From positions 3,360,501 to 3,424,500 of the forward strand of contig NZ_LR699166.1 in assembly GCF_902459525.1 (NCBI RefSeq): DNA of 64,000 nt. The letters run 5' to 3'. The translations under genes and the position numbers were made by a program. Below, one piece after another: positions 21,603-30,905 of this stretch. This DNA is from Sideroxydans sp. CL21 (GTDB lineage Bacteria > Pseudomonadota > Gammaproteobacteria > Burkholderiales > Gallionellaceae). The notes beneath the pieces are model-generated. The model made no database searches, was not told the origin of the DNA, and saw only the letters and a list, made by a program, of their open reading frames with translations. The number at the start of each line of letters is the position of its first letter. The stretch's first letter is position 1.

Positions 21603-23740
21603 CTAATGTTTCACTGCGCCCATGTCATATGGCGCACTAATAGGCAAACCGAAAAAGTCTGTCCATACCGGGACATTTGCACCGGTACCTATCGCATAGC
21701 TACCAGTACCTGGTTTGAAGTCTGATGGGTTAACCGGAGGTGTAACAGCATACAAGGGGTCGACAGTCTTCATCTGCGCTGTTGTCGAATTAGGGGCCAC
21801 GATGCTCCCCGCTTTGGGGGTTCCATATATAACGGATGTCTGCCCATTGGTGGATAAAGGGGCGTACACAAGATTGTTTTCCACGTCCACAGTGGTCGAT
21901 GTGGTATTTAGTTGCAGGAAATTTATGTTATTCCCCCCTATTGCATAGCCGGAATAGTAGGAATTGTTGTATGCCATCAAATCGTCAGGGGCAACAGAAA
22001 TGTTTCCACCAACTTCAGCTATAAAAGCAATGGCATTTGCCGGCCCCCCCGCCACCTTCATATCGAACGTATTGTTTCTGACGGTGTAGTCGAAGCCATC
22101 GAGATAAAGCGCGACAGATACAGTACTATTTTTTGCAGCGAAGTGGTTGCGCTCAATCACAACATCCCTGATCCGTTCATCGCTCCCCTGACTCTGCGGC
22201 GCGGCGGCGACCATGTAATTGTTACTGCCACTGATGAATTGGTTATCCGATATTTCCACCCATCTGGTATATCCCTTGCCCAGGCCTGCTATGTCCACTG
22301 CTGGGCATCCAGCGGCAGTGGGACACCAGGGATTTGGGTCGATATCGCCGGCCCCGCCCCATGCTGCCGGAAATCCAGGAGCCATTAGCTTGATGTTTTG
22401 TTCTGTTGGTCCCGGATGTGCCAGCGTGTTATTTGTTATTGCTGCCTGTCCCAGGTAAGTGAACCTGACCACATGAGATTCAGTAGTCAATGCTGTTCCA
22501 CCCAGATCAATTGAGTTTCCTGAAAAAAAGACACGATCCCACTCATGTAGACACCGTAAGAATAAGTAGCTGTGTTTCCTACAGTACCAACTTGTGGATT
22601 GAAAATAGTGGAATCTTGAAGAGTAATTCCTGTCCATATGTTATGGCAACACCATCCAGTGTTGTTATACAAATCCAATCCCTGATCGCCATTTCCGAAC
22701 GCGGCACGTTGTCCACTCATGGAAAGTCTTAGAAATGTTAGATTATTAAACTGCCCTGCCATATTCACTGCTGAAGTTGAGCTTGCAATTGTGCCGCCTG
22801 TTGCCATTCCTATGAAGTTCAAATCCATTACGCGCCAGTCAGCCAAAACACCACCTATGCAAGATCCGGGATTAGAACAGCTATTTACTGAAGGATATTG
22901 AAGTTTTCCAAAAAGCAACTGAGAATCGTCCATAGTTCCTGTTATAACAGGTGTTGCACCTGTACCATAAGAGCCGATGATTCCGGGGCCATTGATGTAG
23001 AGATTAAACGACACTGATTGTGAAAAAGAATCACCCCTCTTAAATAAAATCCTTTTGCATATAACACCAGTACCACATCCGTTGCTGCCAGTTGCAGTTT
23101 TCATCGCTGTATCAAATGCGGATTGCTGCAAAACAGTTGCCCCGGGTGGACATCCATTATTTCCGGCAATAGGCGTTGATGTGGCTGCAATGCAAATGGT
23201 ATTAGTGGAAAACACTATAGCCGGATCAGTAACAACTATTGAAGGCAAGGTGACTGAATAGGATGCCGATCCATCATATACGGTCAATTTTGGCGTAAAG
23301 GTACCTATATTTTCATACACATGCCCTGCCACTGCGCCTGTTGCCGCATTTCTGCTCGACACTCCAGGAGTTGAACCATTTGCCCAGGTTGTACCGCTTA
23401 CCGGACTGCCAGTAGGATCTCCAAAATCCCAGGTGTACTGAAGTTTATGGAATGGCTTGGTGGTCAGTGCCGAAGTCGTGGCGGTGGCATCGAAGAACAC
23501 CGACAAGGGAGCAACACCGGTGGTGCGGGATGTTGCGGCTGTGAACGAATCTGTTAATGGCGGGGTGAGATTTGGCGGATTGCCAATTGGCGTACTGCCA
23601 GTTGCTACGGGGCCAGTTGGTGGAGTAGCAGTGGCACTTCCAACGCCAGCTCCACCTCCGCATGCACCAAGAGAGAGAACTGCGAATAGCACAGAGAACT
23701 CTACGATAAAGCGTTTGAATGCCAGTTTTTTGATCATCAT
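21603..23740 (-). pseudogene. PKD/beta-helix lipoprotein paralogue A, frameshifted
   Basis: Copy A of a tandem pair. It reads in one frame from the start at 23740 (MMIKKLAFKRF, lipobox LGAC with C27) to about 22540, then in another frame to the stop at 21603. Comparison with copy B shows one missing base: B has GGAGAC where A has GGGAT, near 22537-22541. A run of seven T (coding strand) just downstream, at 22523-22529, is in position for a -1 slip that would restore the frame and give a product the same length as B. So it is either a recent pseudogene, a sequencing error, or a slippage-rescued gene. Domains as in B: signal/lipobox, PKD-like domain, right-handed beta-helix-like repeats. Confidence 0.8.
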
Positions 23741-23821
23741 AACCTCAGAAGATAATCCTTAAGATCAGCGTTGCCCCAACTCTGACCGATGAAATATATA
23801 CGTAGAAATGAACGGGGCTGA

Positions 23822-25948
23822 TTAATGATTCACGGCACCCATGTCATATGGTGCGCTCCTGGGCAAACCGAAAAAATCTGTCCATACCGGGACGGTTGCA
23901 CCGGTACCTCTCGCATAGCTACCAGTACCTGGTTTGAAGTCTGATGGGTTAACCGGAGGTGTTGCAAAATATAAGGGGCTAACAGTCATCATCTGCAATG
24001 TTGTCGAATTATTGGCGACTATGCTTCCCGCCTTGGGGGTCCCGAATATAAGGGCATTTAGCCCATTAGATATACTGGCATTGGGAGCAAAAGCGATATT
24101 ATTTTCCACATCCACAGTGGTGGTTGCGGTGTTTACTTGCAGGAAATTTATGTTATTCCCAGATATTGCGTAGTCCGTATAGTAGGAATTGTTGTAAGCC
24201 ATCAAATCGTCGGGGGCAACAGAAATGGTGCCACCAACTTCGGCTATAAAAGCAATGGCATTTGCCGGATCCCCCGCCACATTCATATCGAACGTATTGT
24301 TTCTGACGGTGTAGTCGAATCCATCGAGATAAAGCGCGATGGTTACAGTACTATTCTTTGCTGCAAAGTGATTACGCTCAATGACCACATCCTTGATTCG
24401 TTCATCGCTATTCTGATTCTGCGGCGCGACGGCAACCATGTAATTGTTATATCCACTGATGAATTGGTTATCCGATATTTCCACCCATCTGGTGTATCCC
24501 TGGCCCAGGCCCTGAATATCCGGTGTCGGGCACCCCGCGCCAGTCGGGCAGTAAAAATATTGGTTGGTATCGCCAGCCCCGCCCCATGCTGCCGGGAATC
24601 CCGGCCCCATCAGCTTGATATTCGATTCAGTAGGCCCCGGATGTGCCAATGTGTTGTTTGTGATTGCAGCCTGTCCTAGGTAAGTGAACCTGACCACATG
24701 AGATTCGGTATGCGCCGCCGTACCACCGAGGTCAATCGAGTTCCCTGAGAAGGCTACCCTGTCTCCGCTCAGGTACACCCCATACCCATACGTTGATGTG
24801 TTTCCCGGCGTTCCAATTATCGGATTGAAGATAGTGGAGTCCTGCATGGTTATACCTGACCAGATGTTATGGCAGCACCAACCGGTATTGTTGTTCAGGG
24901 AAAGCAGAATGTCGTTATCGCCAAATGCATTGGCTTGCCCGCTCATGGAGAGTCTTAGAAAGGTCAAGTCGTTGAACGCACCATTCAACCCGACTGCGCC
25001 TGTATTGATCGCAGTTGGATCGGTTGCTGCCAGGCCTTTGAAGTTCAGATCCATCACACGCCAATCGCTAAGCGGTGTGTTCGCACAGGAAGCTGGACTG
25101 GCGACACAGTGGTTCACGGAGACATGGTAAAGATCACCGAAGACCAGTTGCGCCCCATCGAATGTTCCCTGGATTACGGGCAGTGCGCCGGTGCCATAAG
25201 AGCCGATCAGTCCCGGGCCTTGAGTGGTTATAGTGACCGAGGCAGTATCTGTAAATGTATTGCCTCTGTTGAATAGAATACGCGTGGCGCCAGATGCTAT
25301 GGCAGTATTCATGGCCGTCGCAAAGTTGGATTGCATTGCAACTGCCGCTCCGGTCGGACATCCCCCAGACCCTGCAACGGGGGGTGCAGTTGCCGCGAAA
25401 CAATATGTTTTGGTGTTGGCGAAAGTCGTATTGGGATCGGCCACTATGATCTGCGGCAAACTCACCGAATGAGACGACACCCCATCATAAATTGTCAGGA
25501 TTGGTTGAAATGTACCGGGGTTTTCATACACATGTCCGGCCACTGCGCCTGTAGCGGCATTTCTGCTCGACACCCCAGGCGCAGCGCCATTAGCCCATGT
25601 AGTACCGCTGACTGGACTGCCAGTCGGATCCCCGAAATTCCATGTGTACTGAAGCTTATGGAATGGCTTGGTGGTGAGCGCTGAGGTGGTCGCGGTGGCA
25701 TCAAAGAACACCGACAAGGGGGCAACGCCGGTGGTGCGGGATGTTGTGGCCGTGAACGAATCTGTTAATGGCGGGGTGAGATTTGGCGGATTGCCAATTG
25801 GTGTACTGCCAGTTGCTACAGGGCCGGTTGGTGGAGTAGCAGTGGCACTTCCAACGCTAGTTCCACCTCCGCATGCACCAAGGCAGAGAATTGCAAAGAG
25901 TCCCCAAACCCTCATGAAAGAACTCTTTGGAGCAATTTCTCTGATCAT
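23822..25948 (-). CDS. Exported lipoprotein with PKD-like and beta-helix-like regions (paralogue B)
   Basis: 708 residues from the ATG at 25946-25948 (MIREIAPKSSFMRVWGLFAI), chosen because GCGGGAAGTT precedes it and the lipobox LGAC (C26) then sits at normal depth. The frame continues upstream to 26056 with a basic, non-leader sequence. After a Thr/Pro-rich linker comes a PKD-like domain (about 55-150; APLSVFFDATATTS, YTWNFGDPTG, GHVYENPGTF). A long region of short N-rich strands follows (ISDNQFISGYNNYMV, ERNHFAAKNS, YTVRNNTFDM), the pattern of a right-handed parallel beta-helix. Substrate unknown; probably a surface or periplasmic carbohydrate-associated protein. The neighbour at 21603-23740 is about 80 percent alike by eye. 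Confidence 0.8.
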   Translation of the reverse strand: MIREIAPKSSFMRVWGLFAILCLGACGGGTSVGSATATPPTGPVATGSTPIGNPPNLTPPLTDSFTATTSRTTGVAPLSVFFDATATTSALTTKPFHKLQYTWNFGDPTGSPVSGTTWANGAAPGVSSRNAATGAVAGHVYENPGTFQPILTIYDGVSSHSVSLPQIIVADPNTTFANTKTYCFAATAPPVAGSGGCPTGAAVAMQSNFATAMNTAIASGATRILFNRGNTFTDTASVTITTQGPGLIGSYGTGALPVIQGTFDGAQLVFGDLYHVSVNHCVASPASCANTPLSDWRVMDLNFKGLAATDPTAINTGAVGLNGAFNDLTFLRLSMSGQANAFGDNDILLSLNNNTGWCCHNIWSGITMQDSTIFNPIIGTPGNTSTYGYGVYLSGDRVAFSGNSIDLGGTAAHTESHVVRFTYLGQAAITNNTLAHPGPTESNIKLMGPGFPAAWGGAGDTNQYFYCPTGAGCPTPDIQGLGQGYTRWVEISDNQFISGYNNYMVAVAPQNQNSDERIKDVVIERNHFAAKNSTVTIALYLDGFDYTVRNNTFDMNVAGDPANAIAFIAEVGGTISVAPDDLMAYNNSYYTDYAISGNNINFLQVNTATTTVDVENNIAFAPNASISNGLNALIFGTPKAGSIVANNSTTLQMMTVSPLYFATPPVNPSDFKPGTGSYARGTGATVPVWTDFFGLPRSAPYDMGAVNH

Positions 25949-26056
25949 AACTTCCCGCCGATAAATGAATAAAGATGGATTGGGATAAAGTGATATTTTG
26001 GGTTGCACCGGTCGGAAGAGTGGAACACAACGGCTTTCGCGCTTTTTAACTGGCAA

Positions 26057-26755
26057 GTCAATATTGCAAACAACTTAAAGGTGCTCGAATGTTTTTCGAG
26101 TGTCGCCGCAACTTGCTTCTTCCTGCCCTTTGCGCCCATCAAGGACTCAACAGAACCGATGTCTGCTCTCATGCTATCGTCTGAGTAAGTGACTGTTACC
26201 CTACCCTATCCGGCCACTCCAACCCAGTCAATATGCCAAACGGCCTAGATACTTCGCTATAACTTCAGGCTGGCCTTACCCAAAAATAATCGGGGAATGA
26301 AGGTGCACGTGATCAATTGCCGCACGCAGATATGGATAACACCGACTGTTGCCGCGTTGAATAATGCTTCAGGAGATGTCGGGATGAGAGCCGCTCCCGG
26401 CGAGGCATAAGAATCAGGTGAGCGCCGAGGGTCTAAAAAACTGACCCGCACTCATTATCCAGAAATCCGGTCAGATTGCCCCTTCGACGATGCACTAAAG
26501 GCCTTGTCGAAATTTGAATGGATTCTTGTGCTTCGACAAACTCATTCCAATTCTATTTCAATGCTTGAATTTACTCCCTTCTCCCGCCTGCGGGAGAGGG
26601 AATGCCCCGATTCACTATTGATTGAGAAATGGAATCAGCACGAGCGGCAGTGAAATTCAAAGCGTGCCGGATCAATAGTGATGAAGGCTGGATGTTTAGT
26701 GCATTGCCCTCGATTGAAGCCTCGAATTTATCGAAGCGCAACTTGACTACAAAAG
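26057..26755. other. Intergenic stretch with repeat debris between paralogue B and rnpB
   Basis: About 700 bp with no gene I can support. It holds a REP-like copy (26504-26557), a GCGGGAG hairpin (26580-26597) and a pair of CACTATTGAT / ATCAATAGTG inverted ends (26612-26622 and 26670-26681). The last includes GCGTGCCGGATCAATAGT, also found at 30763-30780. A 37-codon frame beginning with an ATG near 26297 has a purine-rich upstream but no recognisable product. Confidence 0.6.
26504..26557. repeat. REP-like element, copy 1 (inverted relative to 30683-30753)
   Basis: TTGTCGAAATTTGAATGG followed by ATTCTTGTGCTTCGACAAAC is the reverse complement, with few changes, of the element at 30683-30753. 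Part of a dispersed palindromic family built on TTCGACA / TGTCGAA. Confidence 0.6.
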
Positions 26756-27177
26756 AGGTGAAGCCAGCCGGTAAGCCGGGTTCTGTCGTGGACAGTCATT
26801 CCTCTAGGCGTTTCGTTACCTGACGCTCAAGCAACCTACCCGCAAGCGACGCGAGCCACGTCATAGCTTGCCTATTTGGTCTTGCTCCAGATGGGGTTTA
26901 CCCTGCCACTGATGTTGCCACCAGTGCGGTGAGCTCTTACCTCGCCATTTCAACCTTACCTGATCCCCTCTCAATCATCGCAGCAGCTTTCACCACTGCT
27001 CTTCTTGAGAAGACTTTGCCGTTCTTGCGAACGGCAAAGTCGGGCCATCGGCGGTGTATTTTCTGTGGCACTTTCCATCGCCTCACGGCGTCCGGTCGTT
27101 AACCGGCATCCTGCTCTATGGAGCCCGGACTTTCCTCTACACAGCATAAAGTGTGCAGCGACTGTCTAGCCAGCTTC
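26756..27177 (-). ncRNA. rnpB: RNase P RNA (class A)
   Basis: Catalytic RNA of RNase P, maturing tRNA 5' ends. On the minus strand it begins GAAGCTGGCTAGACAGTCGC and contains the conserved GAGGAAAGTCCGGGCTCC, the AAGGTTGAAATGG region, AGAGCTCACCGC, the GGTAAACCCC segment and GAGCAAGACCAAATAGG. It ends with ACGACAGAACCCGGCTTA and TTCACCT. About 422 nt. An extra stable hairpin (GACTTTGCCGTTC loop GAACGGCAAAGTC) occupies the variable P12 region. rnpB is commonly just upstream of mraZ in related bacteria; here the two are separated by the 5-kb accessory insert. Confidence 0.95.
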
Positions 27178-27209
27178 GGGGCGAAGTCTATCACGGAGCG
27201 GGGGCCGGA

Positions 27210-27428
27210 TTACCTGGCTTTGTCTTGCAGTGCCTGTCCCGTCTTTTCCAATGCCTTGCCGCTCTTTTCCAGCGTCTCGCTGCCCAGCTGTTTGGCCCGG
27301 TCAACCAGAGACTCTTTTGCGAACGGATTGGAGAACAGCGGTCTGTCGCGACCTATATTGATGCCCAATGCCATGCCGATGAATACACCGATCACCAAAC
27401 CGATCAATATGGCTTTAAGTTGTTTCAT
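27210..27428 (-). CDS. Small membrane-anchored protein
   Basis: 72 residues: a glycine-rich membrane helix (about 6-25, AILIGLVIGVFIGMALGINI), then a charged, helical tail with Lys/Glu/Gln repeats (QLGSETLEKSGKALEKTGQA) that suggests an amphipathic helix or coiled coil. No family recognised. It lies between ppx and rnpB in the same direction as ppx, 48 bp downstream of it. Composition argues for a real gene. Confidence 0.65.
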   Translation of the reverse strand: MKQLKAILIGLVIGVFIGMALGINIGRDRPLFSNPFAKESLVDRAKQLGSETLEKSGKALEKTGQALQDKAR

Positions 27429-27476
27429 TTATCCCCCGATACGATTACTGAGATTCAGCTGCGGATTAATGCTGAC

Positions 27477-28952
27477 TCATCCCTCAACGACTTGCATGCT
27501 CACGCCCAGCACTTTCCATTGCCTCATTTCTTCCAGCAGTGCAGCTTCGGTGAGCGGATTCTGCACCAGCCAGCCCGGGGCGAGGACGAGGTGAAATTTG
27601 GTACCGCTGAACCGCCCCCGCATTGCGGGCAAATCGACGTCCCCGCGGTTGCGATAGATGAGCGCCGCCAGACGCAGCGCCATCGCCTCGGCCAATATCT
27701 CCTGCGTGTCCAGCTTGCCGCGCAATTTTTCCAGGCCGCCGCGATGTGCCAGCGTCAACAGGCTCAAATGACTTTGTTCGGTTTTCGAGAAACCCGGCAT
27801 ATCGGCGTTGGCAAGAATATAGGCGGTGTGTTTGTGGTAACCGCTATGCGCGACGCTGATGCCGATCTCATGCAGGTTCGCCGCCCAGTTGAGCAGGTGC
27901 AATTCTTCGTCGCTCAACCGGCCTTCCAAAAATTGCTTCGCCAGAAAGTCTGCAAGATGCGCCACCCGCATTGCCTGGCGCACATCGACATGGTAGCGGC
28001 GCATGAACTGTTGCATGGTGACTTCGCGCATGTCGTTGTGATGGAAGCGCCCCAGCAGGTCGTAAAGCACACCTTCGCGCAATGCACCGATCGCGGGCTG
28101 CATGTGCTCGATGCCGAGTTCGCAAAAGGCCGCGTACATGATGGCGTAGCCGCCGGCCAATACCGAGATGCGATCCGGTTTGAGTCCGGGCAAATCGAGT
28201 TTGTTTACGTCGCCCGCCTTGAGCAACTGAACTCGCAACTGCTCCAGCCCGTCGAGCGTGAGGCCGCCCGCGCTATAGCCGTTTTGTTCGAGAATGTCAC
28301 ACAGCACCCGCGCACTGCCCGAAGAACCGAACGCAACGTTCCAGTGACCTTTGGAAAATTCGGAAGCGATGGCCTGCACTTCGCTGCGCGCAGCCAGTTC
28401 CGCCTGCTTGAGATTGGATTTGTTGATCTTGCCGTCAGGAAAAAAGCGCACGCTGTAGCTGACACAGCCCATGTACAGGCTTTCAAGTTTGAGCGGCTGC
28501 AGGCCGTTGCCAATGATGAATTCGGTGGAACCGCCGCCAATGTCCATCACCAGCCGCTTGCCTGCCGTTTGCAGCAGGGTACGCGCCACGCCAAGGTAGA
28601 TCAGTCGTGCCTCTTCACGCCCGGCGATGACGTCGATGGGAAAGCCGAGCGCCGCCTCTGCCTGTTGCAAAAATTCGGGAGCGTTCTTGGCGACGCGCAA
28701 GGAATTGGTGCCTACCGCACGCACCGCTTCGCGCGGCAGGCCGCGCAACCGCTCGCCGAATTTCTGCAGGCAGGAAAGCGCGCGTTGCTGCGCCGGTTTG
28801 TCGAGACGCTTGTCTTCCGTTATGCCGGCGGCCAGACGCACGGCTTCGCGCAAGCCATCCAGCATATAAAGCTGGTCATTCTCCACACGGGCGATTTGCA
28901 GGCGAAAACTATTTGAGCCGAGGTCGACTGCGGCAAGTATTGGCTGTTGCAC
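27477..28952 (-). CDS. ppx: Exopolyphosphatase (Ppx/GppA family)
   Basis: Releases phosphate from polyphosphate chain ends, or hydrolyses pppGpp. 491 residues. N-terminal actin-like fold with AAVDLGSNSFRLQIARV (phosphate-1), LVMDIGGGSTEFIIG (phosphate-2) and VLAGGYAIMYAAF; C-terminal HD-like helical half with LLNWAANLHEIGISVAHSGYHKHTAYI. The length fits exopolyphosphatase of betaproteobacteria better than the shorter GppA forms. The start is GTG at 28952, 6 bp after the phoU stop; the pair phoU-ppx suggests phosphate-linked control. Confidence 0.93.
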   Translation of the reverse strand: MQQPILAAVDLGSNSFRLQIARVENDQLYMLDGLREAVRLAAGITEDKRLDKPAQQRALSCLQKFGERLRGLPREAVRAVGTNSLRVAKNAPEFLQQAEAALGFPIDVIAGREEARLIYLGVARTLLQTAGKRLVMDIGGGSTEFIIGNGLQPLKLESLYMGCVSYSVRFFPDGKINKSNLKQAELAARSEVQAIASEFSKGHWNVAFGSSGSARVLCDILEQNGYSAGGLTLDGLEQLRVQLLKAGDVNKLDLPGLKPDRISVLAGGYAIMYAAFCELGIEHMQPAIGALREGVLYDLLGRFHHNDMREVTMQQFMRRYHVDVRQAMRVAHLADFLAKQFLEGRLSDEELHLLNWAANLHEIGISVAHSGYHKHTAYILANADMPGFSKTEQSHLSLLTLAHRGGLEKLRGKLDTQEILAEAMALRLAALIYRNRGDVDLPAMRGRFSGTKFHLVLAPGWLVQNPLTEAALLEEMRQWKVLGVSMQVVEG

Positions 28953-28958
28953 GGGCGT

Positions 28959-29666
28959 TTATTCGAGTACTTCGCGTTCGATCTCTTCCACGGTCACGTG
29001 GCGCACATCGCGGCCTTTGACCATGTACACCACGTATTCGGACATGTTCTTGGCGTGGTCTCCGATACGCTCGATAGCCTTGGCCACGAACAGAATCTCC
29101 AGTGAAGTGGAGATCGTGCGCGGGTCTTCCATCATGAAGGTAATGAGATAGCGCATGATGGCGCGGAACTCCTCGTCCACCAACTCGTCCTGGCGCACCA
29201 CTTGGGCCGCTGTGGAAAGATCGAGGCGCGCAAATGCATCCAGCGACTTGCGCAGCATGTCCAGCGCGATATCAGAAGCATGCTTGATCTCGTTGTAACG
29301 GGGCAGGTGCAGACGTTCTTTCTGGGACAGCAACTTGGCCATGCGTGCGATTTTCTCGGCTTCATCACCGATACGCTCCAGATCAGTGATGGTCTTGATC
29401 ACGGTCGTTATCATGCGCAAATCGCCCGCCGCAGGCTGGCGACGCACCAGAATGCGGTTGCAGCTTTCATCAATCTCGACTTCCATCGCGTTCACGCGAT
29501 GATCGTCTTCAATCACACGGTTCATCAAGCCCACATCGCCGGAAAGCAGAGACTCGACCGCCAAGCGGATCTGGCTTTCCACCAGCCCCCCCATCTGCAA
29601 CACCCGGGCGCGAACCGCTTCCAGTTCCGCGTCGAATTGTTTCGAGGTATGTTCGCTACCGACCAT
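28959..29666 (-). CDS. phoU: Phosphate-signalling protein PhoU
   Basis: All-helical cytoplasmic regulator that links the Pst transporter to PhoR and keeps the Pho regulon off in high phosphate. 235 residues with two PhoU three-helix repeats. Metal-cluster type motifs are visible as DLERIGDEAEKIARMA in the first repeat and AIERIGDHAKNMSEYVVYM in the second. AAGGAATTATC precedes the ATG. No pst genes occur in the window. Confidence 0.96.
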   Translation of the reverse strand: MVGSEHTSKQFDAELEAVRARVLQMGGLVESQIRLAVESLLSGDVGLMNRVIEDDHRVNAMEVEIDESCNRILVRRQPAAGDLRMITTVIKTITDLERIGDEAEKIARMAKLLSQKERLHLPRYNEIKHASDIALDMLRKSLDAFARLDLSTAAQVVRQDELVDEEFRAIMRYLITFMMEDPRTISTSLEILFVAKAIERIGDHAKNMSEYVVYMVKGRDVRHVTVEEIEREVLE

Positions 29667-29726
29667 GATAATTCCTTAAAAATTGCTGCAAATGATGGAT
29701 GCTACGGGCGTGCGGTTAAGGTTTTG

Positions 29727-30395
29727 TTACACAGTAAGCGTCTTGACACCGTCCGGCGTGCCAAGCAGCAACACATCCGCCGCACGACGCGCGAACAATC
29801 CGTTGGTCACCACGCCGGCCATTTGGTTCAATGTGGTTTCCAGTTCCACCGGGTTCATGATCTGCAAGTTGTGGACATCCAGGATGACATTGCCGTTATC
29901 GGTGGTGAAACCCTCGCGCAATTGCGGCTGCCCGCCCAGTTTGATCAGCTCGCGTGCAATATAACTGCGTGCCATGGGAATCACCTCGATAGGTAGCGGG
30001 AACTTGCCCAGCACGTCCACCAGCTTGGAGGCATCGCACACGCAGATGAACTTCTTGCTGGCCGCCGCCACGATCTTCTCGCGCGTCAGTGCCCCGCCGC
30101 CGCCCTTGAGCATGTGCATGTGTTTGGTGATCTCGTCCGCACCGTCCACATACACCGGCAACTCGCCCGCCTCGTTCAGGGACAGCACTTCGATGCCGTG
30201 TCCTTGCAGGCGCTTGGTAGAGGCCTCAGAACTGGCGACCGCACCGCGTATCCTGTTTTTGATCTTGGCCAGCTCGTCAATGAAGAAATTGGCGGTGGAA
30301 CCCGTGCCCACGCCCACAATGCAATCATTCGGTACATAAGCGATTGCCGCCTGGGCGACCGCGCGTTTCAAATCATCTTGTGTCAATGCCATCAT
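29727..30395 (-). CDS. rpiA: Ribose-5-phosphate isomerase A
   Basis: Interconverts ribose 5-phosphate and ribulose 5-phosphate in the pentose phosphate and Calvin pathways. 222 residues. The phosphate-binding loop [17 protein letters not shown], the DGADEI motif with catalytic Asp, [15 protein letters not shown] and the C-terminal [14 protein letters not shown] are present. Two adjacent ATG codons begin the frame; AGGATAA lies upstream. With zwf and tkt also in the window it completes much of the pentose phosphate route. Confidence 0.96.
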   Translation of the reverse strand: MMALTQDDLKRAVAQAAIAYVPNDCIVGVGTGSTANFFIDELAKIKNRIRGAVASSEASTKRLQGHGIEVLSLNEAGELPVYVDGADEITKHMHMLKGGGGALTREKIVAAASKKFICVCDASKLVDVLGKFPLPIEVIPMARSYIARELIKLGGQPQLREGFTTDNGNVILDVHNLQIMNPVELETTLNQMAGVVTNGLFARRAADVLLLGTPDGVKTLTV

Positions 30396-30534
30396 TTATC
30401 CTGATTCGCTAATAATCGGTAATATTGTTTCGTGCGGGGATTATTGCAGGAATTCGCTAAATTAGGAACCTTCCCGAGTCTTTCCGTCAAACTCTTTCCA
30501 AACGGGCGGTTTGCCTTTAGGATTCGCCTGCCGT

Positions 30535-30610
30535 GGGGGTGTAGCTCAGTTGGGAGAGCGTCTGGTTCGCAATCAGAAGGTCGTCAGTTCGATCCTGATC
30601 ACCTCCACCA
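30535..30610 (+). tRNA. tRNA-Ala (anticodon CGC)
   Basis: A 76-nt cloverleaf with encoded CCA. Acceptor GGGGGTG/CACCTCC includes the G3-U70 wobble pair that identifies alanine tRNAs. D arm GCTC..GAGC, anticodon stem TCTGG/TCAGA with loop TTCGCAA (anticodon CGC), T arm GTCAG-TTCGATC-CTGAT. Stands alone on the plus strand; no rRNA genes nearby. Confidence 0.96.
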
Positions 30611-30651
30611 CAGGCATATCACCCGCAATCCGGACATTGGCGAACTCACTC

Positions 30652-30780
30652 ACTATTGATCCGGCACGTTTTTAACCTCATTGCCGTTCGTGCTGAGCCT
30701 GTCGAAGCACAGGAATCCATTCACATTTCGACAAGCTCAATGCGAACGGATTCTTGGATACTGCGTGCCGGATCAATAGT
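30652..30780. repeat. Nested inverted repeat (MITE/BIME-like), includes REP-like copy 2
   Basis: Outer perfect 17-bp inverted ends ACTATTGATCCGGCACG (30652-30668) and CGTGCCGGATCAATAGT (30764-30780). Inside is a second inverted pair, CCGTTCG..GAGCCTGTCGAA against TTCGACAAGCTCAATGCGAACGG (30683-30753). Lies just downstream of tRNA-Ala. Related pieces occur at 26504-26557 and 26612-26681. No coding capacity. Confidence 0.75.
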
Positions 30781-30905
30781 CGAAGCGGCCTTGCGAGCTT
30801 CCCGATATCGGCGATCGGTTACGAAAGTTTTCCATCACGCAGACCTAATAACTTCCCGGAGCGCAATCCTCCAAAGGCAGCTTCAAATCTCATCATGGAG
30901 ATTCT

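Noticed and set aside
26257-26451. 64-codon minus-strand frame between paralogue B and rnpB, and a 37-codon plus-strand frame on the other strand
   Set aside because: Neither has a convincing start or product; the region is full of repeat debris.
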